DNA from: JAXHUA01 sp034189695
GTDB lineage: Bacteria; Chloroflexota; Dehalococcoidia; E44-bin15
Assembly (NCBI GenBank): GCA_034189695.1
Contig: JAXHUA010000051.1
Span: 1-14,377, forward strand
Length of the DNA: 14,377 nucleotides
Reading direction: 5' to 3'
The translations under genes and the position numbers were made by a program. Below are positions 1 through 7,200 of the stretch, piece after piece. The notes beneath the pieces were generated by a model. It saw nothing but the letters and a program-made list of their open reading frames with translations, did not search any database and was not told the origin of the DNA. The stretch's first letter is position 1. Each line of letters starts with the position of its first letter.

Positions 1-2197
1 GCCGGTCCCGAGCCGAAAGCAATGCCCGCCACCGGCGCTCCAGAGTCTCCGTGTCCGGGGCAATGGGCCAGGTGCGCTTGAACTCCATACCTGAGTGCTG
101 CCACGGCATGAGGTCAGTCAGCAGCGGCCAGTCGAAGTAGCCACCTTTTCCCGCTGGCCGGAAAGGGGCGCGCCAGTCGTTCGGGCACTCCTCCCATTTC
201 ACCGAGGCGAAGTCGGCGATACCGGCGAGCGCCGCGAGCTTGCCGTCACGCGCCCCATCAATGCGGGCATAGCGGACAGCGGCGGGGTCGTCTTTGCCTG
301 CCTCCTGCGAGCGGGCGGCGACCGCGATGGCGACGGGCGTCTGGATGGCGAAGACGTTGTCGCTCTTCCGCGTCCCACGCCCTTCACCACCCAGGTCGAG
401 GACCCAGACCTCGTCGCACACGCGGCGCATGTGCTCCCGCACCCCGCAGAAGGCGTCGCCGTCCAGGTAGCTCGATGCGCTTATGAAGCTGACGACCCCT
501 GGACCACTGGCGCTCTCATGCTCGAACACCTTCCACAGCGCCCAGCGCCAGAAGTAGACGTAGAGATTGTAAAGGTTCTTGAGGCGCACGCCGTGCCCGG
601 CATCGGTGGCCGGGGCGAGGAAGTCGTGCAATACGGCCTTTGCGCCGTCCCCGTCGTCACCCCAGCGCACCCACCCGCCGGTACGGGCCTTGTTGTCCGC
701 AGCAGCGGCCTCGTGGCGGTCGTAGGGGGGGTTGCCCAGGCATACGATGACCGGCACCTCGCTCTTGACCTTGAGCGCCCTGGCGTGCTGGTCGGCGATG
801 GGGCGCAGGACGAGGGGCAGTTGCGGCGGCTGAGCGTGGGGGCTTTCCAGCGTGTCGGTCAGGTACACGTGTGTGCCGTCCTTGGGCAGCGTGGCACCGC
901 GGTCGCGCAGGGCGCGACTCACGCGAAGCTCGGCGACGGCGTAGGGACCGACCATGAGCTCGAAGCCATAGAGATTGGCAGCCAGGGTGGTCGCCTGGCC
1001 AGCAACAGCCCCGGCGCCCTGTTCGGCTTCAATGCGCGCGAGAGCGTGCTCGATGACACCCAGGAGATAGGTCCCGGTGCCGGCGGCGGGGTCAAGCGTC
1101 ACCACGCCCGGGTCGGCAAAGCCGAGCCGCTTGCCGAGGCGATTCACGAGGAGGTCGTCAATCAGCCGAACCTGCGCGCGGACGACCTCGACGGGGGTGT
1201 AGTAGGCGCCGACGTCCTTCCGCAGCTTGGGGTCGTAGGCAGCGAGGAAGTCCTCATAGAAGTAGAGCCACGGGTCTTTCGGCTCAGCGAGGGTGGCAGG
1301 CGGCACCACGGCGATGACCCGCAAGAGCAGGTCGAGCGAGGCTTCCATTTCCACGCGGGCGGCCGGGTCGGTCAGGACTTGCAGCGCGCGGGAAAGGAGG
1401 TTGTGTTGGGCGGACAGGGCCGCTTCGGCGCTGTCGAGCGTCAGGGGATCCGCCCCCTCGCTGCGACCCAACAGTAGGGCGAAAGCGACGGTCTGGGCGT
1501 AGGCATCGGCGAACTGTTCGTCCGAGGCACCGGGAAACAGCAGTTGCCGCCAGTCGTGGGCGAGCTGAGTGAGTGGTGAACCGGGATCCGGAAGTGCGTC
1601 GGTCACGTCGTCGCGCAGCAAACGGCATAGCGGAGCCAGCATCTCGGCGAACCCCCTGAGATCGACTCTTCCCTTGCGGTCCGTGGGGATGACGGGCTGC
1701 CATGAGACGAAGTCCCGCAACATGCCTTCAACGGCGGTCGTGTCTTGCGCTTCAACAGCCTTCTTGCCATCCGCTGCTACATCGCCCGAAAGGCGAACCA
1801 GCTTGCCCACAAGCTGACCCTGCCGGTACAGCGCCCACTCGTTGCCGTCGGTGTAGAGAATGTTGGGGATCGCCGAGAAGCGCTTCCACTGGTCACGGTT
1901 GTGGCCCTTGAACCGCGACTGATTCGCCCCGACGCCGGGCGCCTTGAGCTCCGCGTAGCCCGCGAGAAGCCCGTTGACGTGAACGGCGAAGTCGGGGCGA
2001 CCGAGCCGGTCGCGCAGAGGCGTTTCACCAGTGCACACGACCTTGAAGCCCAGGGCGTCGCCAACATCGCCCATTAAGGCGTCGAAGGGTCCGCGCAACT
2101 GGTCCTCCGGCTCCCCGGCGGTTAGCTGGGTCATCTTCGCCGTGACGGCGGCCGCGAAGGCTTGGAGGGCTTCGTGGACGCGCTCGTTTCTTGGCAT
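1..2197 (-). CDS. Type ISP/IIG-like restriction-modification enzyme (nuclease + N6-adenine methylase), C-terminus cut by window edge
   Basis: The reverse strand is open from an ATG at 2197 to the window start: 732 residues without a stop. Near the N-terminus PD (68-69) followed by ELK (83-85) fits a PD-(D/E)xK nuclease like those opening type IIG/ISP enzymes. An AYYTP stretch precedes methylase motif I, DPAAGTGTY at 369-377. Motif IV is NPPY at 489-492, the catalytic signature of gamma-type adenine-N6 methylases. The last visible residues (DLMPWQHSG, then FKRTWPIAPDTETLERRW) resemble the C-terminal specificity region of LlaBIII-type ISP enzymes. No helicase motifs lie between nuclease and methylase, unlike true translocating ISP enzymes. 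Expected role: methylating a host DNA site and cutting unmethylated foreign DNA. GGAG lies about 5 bases before the ATG. No partner R, M or S gene lies to the right. The family call is firm; specificity and activity are unknown. Confidence 0.88.
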   Translation of the reverse strand, partial: MPRNERVHEALQAFAAAVTAKMTQLTAGEPEDQLRGPFDALMGDVGDALGFKVVCTGETPLRDRLGRPDFAVHVNGLLAGYAELKAPGVGANQSRFKGHNRDQWKRFSAIPNILYTDGNEWALYRQGQLVGKLVRLSGDVAADGKKAVEAQDTTAVEGMLRDFVSWQPVIPTDRKGRVDLRGFAEMLAPLCRLLRDDVTDALPDPGSPLTQLAHDWRQLLFPGASDEQFADAYAQTVAFALLLGRSEGADPLTLDSAEAALSAQHNLLSRALQVLTDPAARVEMEASLDLLLRVIAVVPPATLAEPKDPWLYFYEDFLAAYDPKLRKDVGAYYTPVEVVRAQVRLIDDLLVNRLGKRLGFADPGVVTLDPAAGTGTYLLGVIEHALARIEAEQGAGAVAGQATTLAANLYGFELMVGPYAVAELRVSRALRDRGATLPKDGTHVYLTDTLESPHAQPPQLPLVLRPIADQHARALKVKSEVPVIVCLGNPPYDRHEAAAADNKARTGGWVRWGDDGDGAKAVLHDFLAPATDAGHGVRLKNLYNLYVYFWRWALWKVFEHESASGPGVVSFISASSYLDGDAFCGVREHMRRVCDEVWVLDLGGEGRGTRKSDNVFAIQTPVAIAVAARSQEAGKDDPAAVRYARIDGARDGKLAALAGIADFASVKWEECPNDWRAPFRPAGKGGYFDWPLLTDLMPWQHSGMEFKRTWPIAPDTETLERRWRALLSARDR

Positions 2198-2299
2198 CTC
2201 GTCTCCGTCTCAGCCAGCCCTAGGTGCTTGGGCTCGTGGGGGTGAAGCAGTCCGTCATGGCCTTCGGCTGCATGGTGTCATCGCTCACGAGTCACCGCG

Positions 2300-2329
2300 A
2301 GTATATAGCGCATTACCGTACAGAAGCAA
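2300..2329 (-). promoter_or_regulatory. Possible promoter of the restriction-modification gene
   Basis: On the reverse strand a TTGCTT box (2324-2329) and a TATACT box (2300-2305) are 18 bases apart. Both point at the methylase gene, about 100 bases downstream. The -10 box is good and the -35 box poor, so this is only a candidate. Confidence 0.3.
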
Positions 2330-2548
2330 GCGCCCCTCGTCGCACCGACCGCTCCTTCAGCCCGGCATCTCGTCCCCGGCCCTCCCGGCAGCTCCCGCGA
2401 ATCGCTTTTTGCGAGCTGGTGTCGGCCAGGCATGGAAACGGGGCTGTTGAAGCTCAAGGAGTGAACGCCACTGCCCGCGGCTGAAAAGGACAGGGCGGCG
2501 GCCTCGGTCAGCGAGGGTCCGGCGTCCGGCTGGCCCGCTGGGCCCTGC

Positions 2549-2575
2549 TGGTGGCGCATGCATGATTTGCGCCCG
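2549..2575 (-). repeat. Degenerate copy of the tRNA-Glu 3' end (possible attachment-site remnant)
   Basis: The first 13 bases (TGGTGGCGCATGC, 2549-2561) are identical to 4189-4201, which is the CCA tail and 3' acceptor strand of the intact tRNA-Glu gene. Over 27 bases I count 22 matches with 4189-4215, the rest falling in the T-arm. Both copies have the same orientation. Integrating elements that use a tRNA 3' end leave such direct repeats at their far side. No integrase is visible, so the att reading is inference. Confidence 0.4.
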
Positions 2576-2629
2576 GGCGTCCCGAAGGGCGGCCTTGCGT
2601 CCGGGTCGGAGCTTGTGTCCAGATGCGCG

Positions 2630-3334
2630 TCAGCCCGGGGAAACGCCATCCGGGTGCTCCAGCGGCTTCTCCTTCCACGACTTCCACCACAGGATTCTCA
2701 GGTACCGCCCTTCGGCCTGCGGTCCCGGGAAAGCCAGCATACCGCCCAGAGCGTTGCTCTGCTGTGGGGCCGCGTTTCCCCTATCGACCACAGACCGCTC
2801 GGTACGGACTCCGTTGGCCAGCATGAACTCCAGTCTCTTGAAATAGCCGTACTTGTGAATGCCCAGTCGCCTGTACTTGGGGTTGGTCCACATGCCGCTG
2901 GAATACGCTTCGTGGTCTGCAAGCCTGACTTCGAACGAACCGCCGCCCAGGCTGTCCACGGCCTCCTCAGTGAGAGCAAGCCACCCTATATGAGCGAGCT
3001 CCCGCCCAACATAGATGCAGAATGCCGTGGCTCCTCTGTCCAGCCTTTCCCTCGCGTTGATGACCTTCGAGCGGAACTCGAAGCCGTCAGCCTCGAATTC
3101 GTCAGCCTCCCGATTCGACGTGACTACCTTCAGAACCCAATCGTCAACTCTCGGCAGGACGTCAACTTCATTCGGAAGTCGCAAGCCCTGAATCGGGTCC
3201 CTGTACAGGTAATAGTCCTGACGCTTAAACATGAACGACGACGCGAACGAGAACCCACGCTTGAGCAGGGGTACCAATCCCTCAGTTCTGTATATCTGTT
3301 TCGCTCCGCCGAACAGCGATTTCAGTCTGTTCAC
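2630..3334 (-). CDS. GNAT-family N-acetyltransferase-like protein
   Basis: This 234-residue protein starts at a GTG (3334); an in-frame stop lies only a few codons upstream, so no longer start is possible. Residues 1-50 are basic and amphipathic (two short K/R-rich stretches, then an aromatic YYLY). The rest reads like a GNAT fold: beta strands around 104-121 (CIYVGRELAHIGWLAL), then NPKYRRLGIHKYGYFKRLEFM at 151-171, where RRLGIH stands for the acetyl-CoA pyrophosphate loop (Q/RxxGxG/A). A VVDRGNAAP segment (182-190) matches the usual strand 5/helix 4 region. Substrate cannot be told; the long N-terminal extension suggests a specialised acceptor. No strong Shine-Dalgarno is seen. It lies alone between the R-M gene and the I42 lipoprotein, in the segment bounded by the tRNA-Glu repeat. 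Confidence 0.75.
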   Translation of the reverse strand: MNRLKSLFGGAKQIYRTEGLVPLLKRGFSFASSFMFKRQDYYLYRDPIQGLRLPNEVDVLPRVDDWVLKVVTSNREADEFEADGFEFRSKVINARERLDRGATAFCIYVGRELAHIGWLALTEEAVDSLGGGSFEVRLADHEAYSSGMWTNPKYRRLGIHKYGYFKRLEFMLANGVRTERSVVDRGNAAPQQSNALGGMLAFPGPQAEGRYLRILWWKSWKEKPLEHPDGVSPG

Positions 3335-3470
3335 ATCACCACGTTATGCCATCGTCGTTCGCTGCATTCTGTCTTCGCGGATGCAGCCTGGCCGAACACG
3401 TGCCCGCGTGGCGCCGCATGGCCGGCGTCAGCAGCCCTCTTGCGACACCGTCCAGGGGCGTTCCTGCGCC

Positions 3471-3887
3471 CTACTCAACCGTGACCGTTACAGTGTAGGT
3501 CCACTCCGCCTCCGAGCCACCCTCCCACGCCTGGCTGTATTCCATTTGTATGTCAGTAGTCCCTTCCCCGACCGCTTCAAAAGTCCACAGCTCTACACCC
3601 GCAGCACCGACAACACCTTCTTCAGGTTCCTGAAAGTCATGGTCTTCTTCTTTCACTACGTTCTGTGTGGTGAACTCATAGTCCCATTGATAACCTGTCG
3701 TCTGGTTTGAACATAGTTCCAGTCTGAGCTTGTCGCCGACCTCCAACACGAAATCGCCACTCTGGTGACTGTTATCGGCAAACTGCTCGCAGGTAAGCTC
3801 AGCTTCGTAGTCATGTGAGGTTACACAGGCTGACACTGAGAGTGCTGTGATGCACAGAATGAGCACCAGGAAGACTCTTGGCCACAT
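3471..3887 (-). CDS. Chagasin-like (MEROPS I42) protease-inhibitor lipoprotein
   Basis: This 138-residue protein starts at ATG 3887 behind a good GGGAGGT site. It begins with a short basic n-region and a hydrophobic core, then VSAC with lipid-accepting Cys21, so it should be a secreted lipoprotein processed by signal peptidase II (lspA is in this window). The mature part is one I42 domain. NQTTGY (61-66) matches the chagasin NPTTGY loop, GVVGAAG (91-97) the glycine-rich second loop, and AWEGG (120-124) the place of the third RPW-type loop. I42 proteins are tight inhibitors of papain-family cysteine proteases. The changed third loop may alter affinity. The gene has its own promoter and no protease partner in the window. 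Confidence 0.85.
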   Translation of the reverse strand: MWPRVFLVLILCITALSVSACVTSHDYEAELTCEQFADNSHQSGDFVLEVGDKLRLELCSNQTTGYQWDYEFTTQNVVKEEDHDFQEPEEGVVGAAGVELWTFEAVGEGTTDIQMEYSQAWEGGSEAEWTYTVTVTVE

Positions 3888-3920
3888 TGCACTACCTCCC
3901 TATCACGGCATCGTTACACG

Positions 3921-3949
3921 ATAATGCATATGAACCGTATGAATGTCAA
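3921..3949 (-). promoter_or_regulatory. Sigma-70-type promoter of the I42 lipoprotein gene
   Basis: On the reverse strand a perfect TTGACA (3944-3949) is followed after 17 bases by CATTAT (3921-3926). The predicted start of transcription lies about 25 bases before the ATG at 3887. Confidence 0.65.
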
Positions 3950-4188
3950 TCAGAGATGGACCGTGGAAACGCACCAATGCCATGAAGACTACGAACACGG
4001 GTGCCTGGCAAGCGGGCGTTCAAAGCTGGACCGTTCATGAGGTCAGTCAGCCTTCACGACAGCCTGGGATTGTGCAGCGGGCCGTTGTCAGAGAGTCGAG
4101 CGTCGAGAAGATGGAGCCGCGGTGGGACGTCAAGGACGTGGTGGTGGCCTTCATCGACCAGCGTGACGCCCTGTACGGTGGCCACTTG
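3950..4188. other. Gap between the I42 promoter and tRNA-Glu
   Basis: I see no supported gene. A plus-strand open frame runs through here into the tRNA but has no recognisable family. The reverse-strand sequence after the tRNA-Glu 3' end has no hairpin with a U-tract. A 16-base stretch (4036-4051) is identical to 107-122 inside the R-M gene, which is near chance level. Confidence 0.45.
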
Positions 4189-4265
4189 TGGTGGCGCATG
4201 CGGGATTCGAACCCGCGATCTCCTCCTTGAGAGGGAGGTGTCCTTAGCCCCTAGACGAATGCGCC
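4189..4265 (-). tRNA. tRNA-Glu (anticodon CTC)
   Basis: Read on the reverse strand, the acceptor arms GGCGCAT and ATGCGCC pair fully, followed by discriminator A and an encoded CCA (4189-4191). The anticodon stem is CCTCC/GGAGG with loop CTCTCAA, giving CTC, which decodes GAG. The T-arm has GGTTCGAAT. There is no promoter in the 59 bases separating it from tRNA-Gln, so the two are probably cotranscribed. The cognate synthetase gene gltX is about 1 kb away in a separate operon. Confidence 0.96.
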
Positions 4266-4324
4266 ACGCTTCAGCGGTCTGGCCGGGCCGGCTGCCCTCA
4301 TGGGACGCCGCAACACCGGCATAA

Positions 4325-4398
4325 TGGCTGGGGAACTAGGATTCGAACCTAGCCTTGCAGATCCAGAGTCTGCCGTCCTACCACTAGACTATTCCCCA
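4325..4398 (-). tRNA. tRNA-Gln (anticodon CTG)
   Basis: On the reverse strand the acceptor arms TGGGGAA and TTCCCCA pair, with discriminator G and an encoded CCA (4325-4327). The anticodon stem is GCAGA/TCTGC around loop CTCTGGA, giving CTG, which decodes CAG. The T-arm has GGTTCGAAT. It is the first gene after a strong promoter at 4409-4438. If this organism lacks a glutaminyl-tRNA synthetase, the tRNA would be charged with Glu by GltX and amidated by GatCAB; neither point can be settled here. Confidence 0.96.
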
Positions 4399-4408
4399 GC
4401 GCCTCAAC

Positions 4409-4438
4409 ATTATAGCAACAGAGTGCTGCATCTGGCAA
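4409..4438 (-). promoter_or_regulatory. Strong promoter of the tRNA-Gln/tRNA-Glu unit
   Basis: On the reverse strand TTGCCA (4433-4438) and a perfect TATAAT (4409-4414) are 18 bases apart. A TGC just before the -10 box gives an extended -10. Transcription would start about 4 bases before tRNA-Gln, as expected for a stable-RNA promoter. Confidence 0.8.
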
Positions 4439-4508
4439 ACCCTTGCACTCGTTCAGGCCATAAGTCCTGCCTCCGCGTTCGTTGGCGCCGGCCCCACATG
4501 CGTGGGTG

Positions 4509-4530
4509 GGGCGGAGTGGATGCTCCGCCC
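4509..4530 (+). repeat. REP-like hairpin, family member upstream of flavodoxin
   Basis: A perfect 8-base inverted repeat (GGGCGGAG / CTCCGCCC) encloses a 6-base loop. Its centre, GGAGTGGATGCTCC, differs by one base from the core of the hairpins at 8794-8815 (reverse strand) and 9104-9125. The preceding CACATG..GTGGGT..GGGC sequence also resembles that before 9080. There is no U-tract, so it is not a clear terminator. Confidence 0.6.
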
Positions 4531-4582
4531 GGGCGCGCCTAAGCCGTCAGCCGCCGGGGCGGCCCTGTTCCTTCAAGATGGG

Positions 4583-4611
4583 TTCACATCCGACGCGATT
4601 CATGTCATACT
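4583..4611 (+). promoter_or_regulatory. Promoter of the flavodoxin gene
   Basis: TTCACA (4583-4588) and CATACT (4606-4611) are 17 bases apart, with TGT before the -10 box giving an extended -10. The leader to the ATG at 4686 is about 68 bases. Confidence 0.55.
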
Positions 4612-4685
4612 TGGCTGTCAATGCTGGCAGCGAACGGCGGCGTGGAGAGCGGGCTCGGGAGGCGCTGCGCGAGAAGGAGGCACGG

Positions 4686-5177
4686 ATGAAGGTACTTGTG
4701 GGGTACATGTCGCAGACAGGGAACACCAAGAAGGTGGCCGAGGCCATCTACAGCCAGATCCAGGCCGACAAGGAGATCAAGAGCCTGGACGAGATCAAGA
4801 GCCTCGAGGGCTACGACCTGGCATTCATCGGCTTTCCCGTGCAGGGCTTCGGGCCGGCCGGCAACGCCAAGGTCTTCCTGGAGCAACACAGCGCCGGCAA
4901 GAAGCTGGTTCTCTTCGTGACCCACGCTGTTCCGGAGGGCTATGAGGAGCTGGCGGGGTGGCTGGACAAGTGCAAACAGGCTGCCGCCGCGGGCAACGTG
5001 GTCGGGCTATTCGACTGCCAGGGCGAGCTGTCGGAGGCCATCGCCGAGGTGCTGAAGAAGAGCGATGACCCGAAGGTGGTGGGGTTCGGCAACATGCGAC
5101 CGGGGACGATGGGCCAACCGGATGAGGCGAGGCTGGAGCGGGCGCGTGCGTTCGCGCGGGAGGTCATGGCCAAGTAG
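4686..5177 (+). CDS. Flavodoxin-family protein
   Basis: This 163-residue protein starts at ATG 4686 behind AAGGAGG (4674-4680). A longer in-frame start upstream would not have this site. The N-terminal strand MKVLVGYMSQTGNTKKVAEAI carries the flavodoxin FMN-phosphate loop (SQTGNT, 9-14). Strands LAFIGFPVQGFGPAG (the 50s-loop FMN contact) and KKLVLFVTHAVP follow in the usual order, so the Rossmann-like fold is complete and close to the family length. A cysteine in FDCQGELS is conserved in many short flavodoxin-fold proteins of anaerobes. Likely a cytoplasmic FMN electron carrier or flavodoxin-fold oxidoreductase; its partner is unknown. It is a single gene with its own promoter, converging on gltX with 18 bases between stops. 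Confidence 0.88.
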   Translation: MKVLVGYMSQTGNTKKVAEAIYSQIQADKEIKSLDEIKSLEGYDLAFIGFPVQGFGPAGNAKVFLEQHSAGKKLVLFVTHAVPEGYEELAGWLDKCKQAAAAGNVVGLFDCQGELSEAIAEVLKKSDDPKVVGFGNMRPGTMGQPDEARLERARAFAREVMAK

Positions 5178-5195
5178 ACCCCGCCCACCACACCC

Positions 5196-6683
5196 TCATA
5201 CGTCGGCTTCCATCAACGCAGCGACTGCCGACTCGATGCGCTTGAGGCACCTGTCGCGGCCCAGCACCGCCATTGTCTCGAACAGTGGTGGGGCCGCCGT
5301 GCGGCCGGTGACGGCGACCCTGAGCAGGCCGAACAGGGCCCCGGTCTTCATTCCCAGGTCGGCTGCCAGCGGGCGGAGCAGGCCTTCCAGCGAGGCGGCG
5401 TCAAACGGGCAGTCCTGGAGAAGGTCCCGGCTCGTCTGGAGCGCAACCACCGCCGTGTCCCTGTCCATGCCCTTGGCCAGCAGCGAGCGGCGGTCGTAGT
5501 CGAGGTCGTCCACGAAAAAGAACTCCGAGAGGGCCGGTAGCTCCGACAGCACCTTCACCCGCTCCTGAAGCAGCGGCACGACCTGGCGCAGGTAGTCACG
5601 GGAGATGGGGCGCGTCACCGTCTGCGGCAGCCCGTCCTCAAGGAAGGGCAGCGAGCGCTTCACCATCTCGTCGACGCTCAGCTCGCGGATGTAGACCCCG
5701 TTCATCCAGGCGAGCTTCTCACGGTCGAAGACAGCCCCGGTCTTGCCAATGCGCTCCAGAGAGAAGCTGCCCAACAGGTCGTCGCGGCTGATGATTGTCG
5801 TCTTGTCGTCCAGCGACCATCCCAGAAGGGCAAGGAAGTTGAGCATAGCCTCCGGCAGGTACCCCTCCCCGGCGTACTCCATGAGGGACGTCGCCCCGTG
5901 GCGCTTGCTCAGCTTGCCGCGGTCCGGGCCGAGTATCATCGGCAGGTGGGCGTACTGCGGCAGCTCGTAGCCGAAGGCGCCATACAGGAGAACGTGGCGC
6001 GGCGTGCTTGAGAGCCACTCATCGGCCCTCATGACGTGGGTGATCTTCATCAGGTGGTCGTCCACGACGTTGGCCAGGTGATACGTCGGATACCCGTCCG
6101 ACTTGAGCAGCACGAAATCGTCCAGTGTGGCGGCGTCGAAGGCGACCTCGCCGCGAATGAGGTCCTGAAAGACGATCTGACCTTCGAGCGGCATCTTGAA
6201 GCGTACGACCGGGGTGATGCCCCGGGCCTCGAACCCGGCACGCTCCGCGTCGCTCAGGTTGCGGCACCTGCGATCGTAACCCGGCGGCTGCTTCCGCCTC
6301 ATCTGCTCCTTTCGCATTTCGTCAAGGCGCTCGGCGGAGCAGTAGCAGCAGTAGGCGTTGTCTCCTTCAATGAGTCGCCGCGCCGCATCGTGGTACAGCT
6401 CCAGGCGCTCCGACTGGAAATAGGGGCCGTAGGCACCGCCCACCTCTGGACCCTCGTCCCAGTCAAGGCCCAGCCACCTGAGGCTGTCGAGTATGGCCTC
6501 CACAGCACCCTCAACCTTGCGGGTGACATCGGTATCCTCAATGCGCAGCACGAAGCTGCCCCCGCAGTGCCTGGCAAACAGCCAGTTGAACAGTGCTGTC
6601 CTTATGTTACCCACATGGGGGATTCCAGTGGGGCTCGGCGCGAAGCGCACCCGCACCGGACCCCGCGTCTCAGACTCGTTCAT
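5196..6683 (-). CDS. gltX: Glutamyl-tRNA synthetase
   Basis: This 495-residue class I synthetase has the usual family length. It ligates glutamate to tRNA-Glu. The HIGH-type signature is PSPTGIPHVGN (16-26) and the KMSKS-type signature is KLSKRHG (257-263). A zinc-site pattern CYC (113-115) and YDRRC (136-140) lies in the expected insertion. The C-terminal half is the helical anticodon-binding region. The ATG at 6683 follows GGAGGG inside the end of the RDD gene, overlapping it by 14 bases, so it is the last gene of the lspA operon and is translationally coupled. A single GltX may be non-discriminating, charging tRNA-Gln too, but the sequence alone does not decide that. Confidence 0.97.
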   Translation of the reverse strand: MNESETRGPVRVRFAPSPTGIPHVGNIRTALFNWLFARHCGGSFVLRIEDTDVTRKVEGAVEAILDSLRWLGLDWDEGPEVGGAYGPYFQSERLELYHDAARRLIEGDNAYCCYCSAERLDEMRKEQMRRKQPPGYDRRCRNLSDAERAGFEARGITPVVRFKMPLEGQIVFQDLIRGEVAFDAATLDDFVLLKSDGYPTYHLANVVDDHLMKITHVMRADEWLSSTPRHVLLYGAFGYELPQYAHLPMILGPDRGKLSKRHGATSLMEYAGEGYLPEAMLNFLALLGWSLDDKTTIISRDDLLGSFSLERIGKTGAVFDREKLAWMNGVYIRELSVDEMVKRSLPFLEDGLPQTVTRPISRDYLRQVVPLLQERVKVLSELPALSEFFFVDDLDYDRRSLLAKGMDRDTAVVALQTSRDLLQDCPFDAASLEGLLRPLAADLGMKTGALFGLLRVAVTGRTAAPPLFETMAVLGRDRCLKRIESAVAALMEADV

Positions 6684-7200
6684 AACCCTCCGTCAGTTGC
6701 GACCTCTTTCGCGGCACCTTCACGACGTACGTGCCAGCGATCCTGTCATGAATCCCCTGCCCGTGGTCATCCAAAGGGACCCACAGGAACAGCAGACCCA
6801 CCGTGACCCAGGCGAGCGCGTAGCCGAGGAACCTCACGAGCGCCGCCCCCCAGCCTGGCGGCGAGCCATCGGAGCGCACCACCCGTATTCCCAGCGCCAT
6901 CTTGCCCGGTGTCTGGCCACGCCACCGCCAGAAGCATACCGGATAGGCGATGCCGCCGATGAGGCACAGGGCAAAGACGACCACCGCCATGGCAAGGGGC
7001 ACCGGCTCGTTGCCGCCCAGCTCGCCGGTGGCGGCGAAGTAGACGAATCCCGGTACGAAGTACAGGGCGTAGCACATGGCGGCTACAACTATCCCATCGA
7101 TAACGTACGCCGCGACCCTCACCCAGAACCCGGCATACTCGACTGCCAGTCCCTCTCGCCTCTCGTCCATGCGTTGCCGCCGCGCCCGCCATTGTATCAT
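6670..7200 (-). CDS. RDD-family membrane protein
   Basis: This 176-residue integral membrane protein has an RDD domain: WVRVAAYVIDGIVVAAMC near the start (Arg then Asp in the first helix), a middle hydrophobic helix around VPLAMAVVVFALCLIGGIAYP, the RGQTPGKMALGIRVVR loop typical of RDD proteins, and a last helix ending in DDHGQGIHDRIAGTYVV. RDD proteins are poorly understood; some act in Na+/H+ exchange or handle small solutes. I chose ATG 7200 because it forms an ATGA overlap with the stop of the pseudouridine synthase gene and has GGAGG 10 bases upstream. An internal ATG at 7170 is possible but lacks a ribosome site. Confidence 0.85.
   Translation of the reverse strand: MIQWRARRQRMDERREGLAVEYAGFWVRVAAYVIDGIVVAAMCYALYFVPGFVYFAATGELGGNEPVPLAMAVVVFALCLIGGIAYPVCFWRWRGQTPGKMALGIRVVRSDGSPPGWGAALVRFLGYALAWVTVGLLFLWVPLDDHGQGIHDRIAGTYVVKVPRKRSQLTEGYERV

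Larger units (their letters stand above)
2198..2629. other. 432-base gap between the R-M gene and the GNAT gene
   Basis: I see no credible gene here. The short open frames on both strands have no family resemblance and contradict one another. The gap holds a weak promoter candidate for the R-M gene (2300-2329) and a degenerate copy of the tRNA-Glu 3' end (2549-2575). I saw no rho-independent terminator for the GNAT gene that ends at 2630. Confidence 0.6.

Noticed and set aside
95..1477. A 460-codon open frame on the plus strand
   Set aside because: It is antisense to the restriction-modification gene, whose reverse-strand frame carries clear nuclease and methylase motifs. Long antisense frames are common in GC-rich DNA.
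4036..4051. A 16-base exact repeat of 107-122 (inside the R-M gene)
   Set aside because: Flanks do not match and no reading frame of the methylase continues around it. A match of this length in 14 kb is unlikely but not far from chance, so I do not call a methylase remnant.
4142..4186. Inverted repeat GTGGCC/GGCCAC after tRNA-Glu as a terminator
   Set aside because: The loop would be about 30 bases and no U-tract follows on the reverse strand.
3943..4230. A 95-codon plus-strand frame ending in the tRNA
   Set aside because: No family resemblance, no ribosome site, and its end (RMRDSNPRS) is the usual antisense reading of a tRNA gene.
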